In this document: positions 5,761 to 5,846 of the stretch, piece by piece | How positions within the stretch are numbered: the stretch's first letter is position 1 | Layout: every line of letters starts with the position of its first letter | NCBI GenBank assembly: GCA_903915485.1 | Contig: CAIWTC010000193.1 | Location: 1-5,846 of the forward strand | DNA: 5,846 nt | Direction of reading: 5' to 3' | DNA from: an uncultured Ignavibacteriales bacterium | GTDB lineage: Bacteria; Bacteroidota; Ignavibacteria; Ignavibacteriales; Ignavibacteriaceae | The notes under the pieces: generated by a model | Database searches by the model: none | Told to the model about the DNA's origin: nothing | What the model saw: only the letters and a program-made list of their open reading frames with translations | Translations under genes and position numbers: made by a program

Positions 5761-5781
5761 CACCCCGATTTTGTCGGGGTG
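5761..5781. terminator. Perfect 8-bp GC-rich hairpin, possible terminator
   Basis: CACCCCGA (5761-5768) pairs perfectly with TCGGGGTG (5774-5781) around TTTTG. It is the only strong hairpin beyond the endolysin, about 170 bases past its stop, and so could end the rightward transcript. No T-run follows on either strand, so it may instead be one of the dispersed 'CCCCGA...TCGGGG' hairpins common between genes in this bacterial group. Confidence 0.45.
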
Positions 5782-5846
5782 GCTATGAGTTAAATTCAAC
5801 TACTTGTGAACCGTTAAAATAAACTTCGATTTGTATTCAAAAACAC

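Overview
The window looks like the head-and-lysis part of a Mu-type tailed-phage prophage, or a reduced prophage-derived element, in a bacterium of the Bacteroidota/Ignavibacteriota/Chlorobiota type. Three things suggest that host. Two promoter-like sites match the TAnnTTTG minus-7 consensus of that group. Ribosome binding sites are GGAG-like but weak. The left edge carries 'ccacaaagg'-type intergenic repeats of a kind I recall from environmental genomes of that assemblage. No host housekeeping gene is present, so the host call is an inference.

Layout. Bases 1-294 are non-coding and hold about two tandem copies of a 142-154 bp repeat. Bases 321-2199 form a tightly coupled minus-strand operon, transcribed in this order: a small single-span membrane/coiled-coil protein (first), a 94-residue helical protein in the small-terminase position, and a Mu gp28-like large terminase (last). 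Each junction is a 4-bp stop/start overlap. Bases 2200-2405 are a divergent control region. Bases 2406-4220 read rightward: a Mu I-like protease fused to a probable scaffold, then a major capsid protein, then a terminator-like hairpin (4236-4261). Bases 4291-5592 are a compact lysis cassette: two-span holin candidate, a protein with a membrane span at each end (spanin candidate), and a T7-lysozyme/Amidase_2-type endolysin. Bases 5593-5846 carry no gene, only a GC-rich hairpin.

How the parts fit. Scaffold/protease and coat protein would build the procapsid, terminase would fill it with DNA, and holin, putative spanin and amidase would release particles. The two operons diverge from a pair of near-identical promoters facing away from each other. 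Each has a 17-bp box GAAC(CG/GC)TTCAGTAGAAT, then exactly 18 bp, then TAwTTTTGCAT. This points to coordinated switching of packaging and capsid genes by one factor, and is the most interesting signal here. A portal, minor head protein, tail, integrase/transposase and repressor are all absent from the window. In Mu the portal lies directly between terminase and protease; here that place is taken by the divergent promoters, so the head module has been rearranged or reduced.
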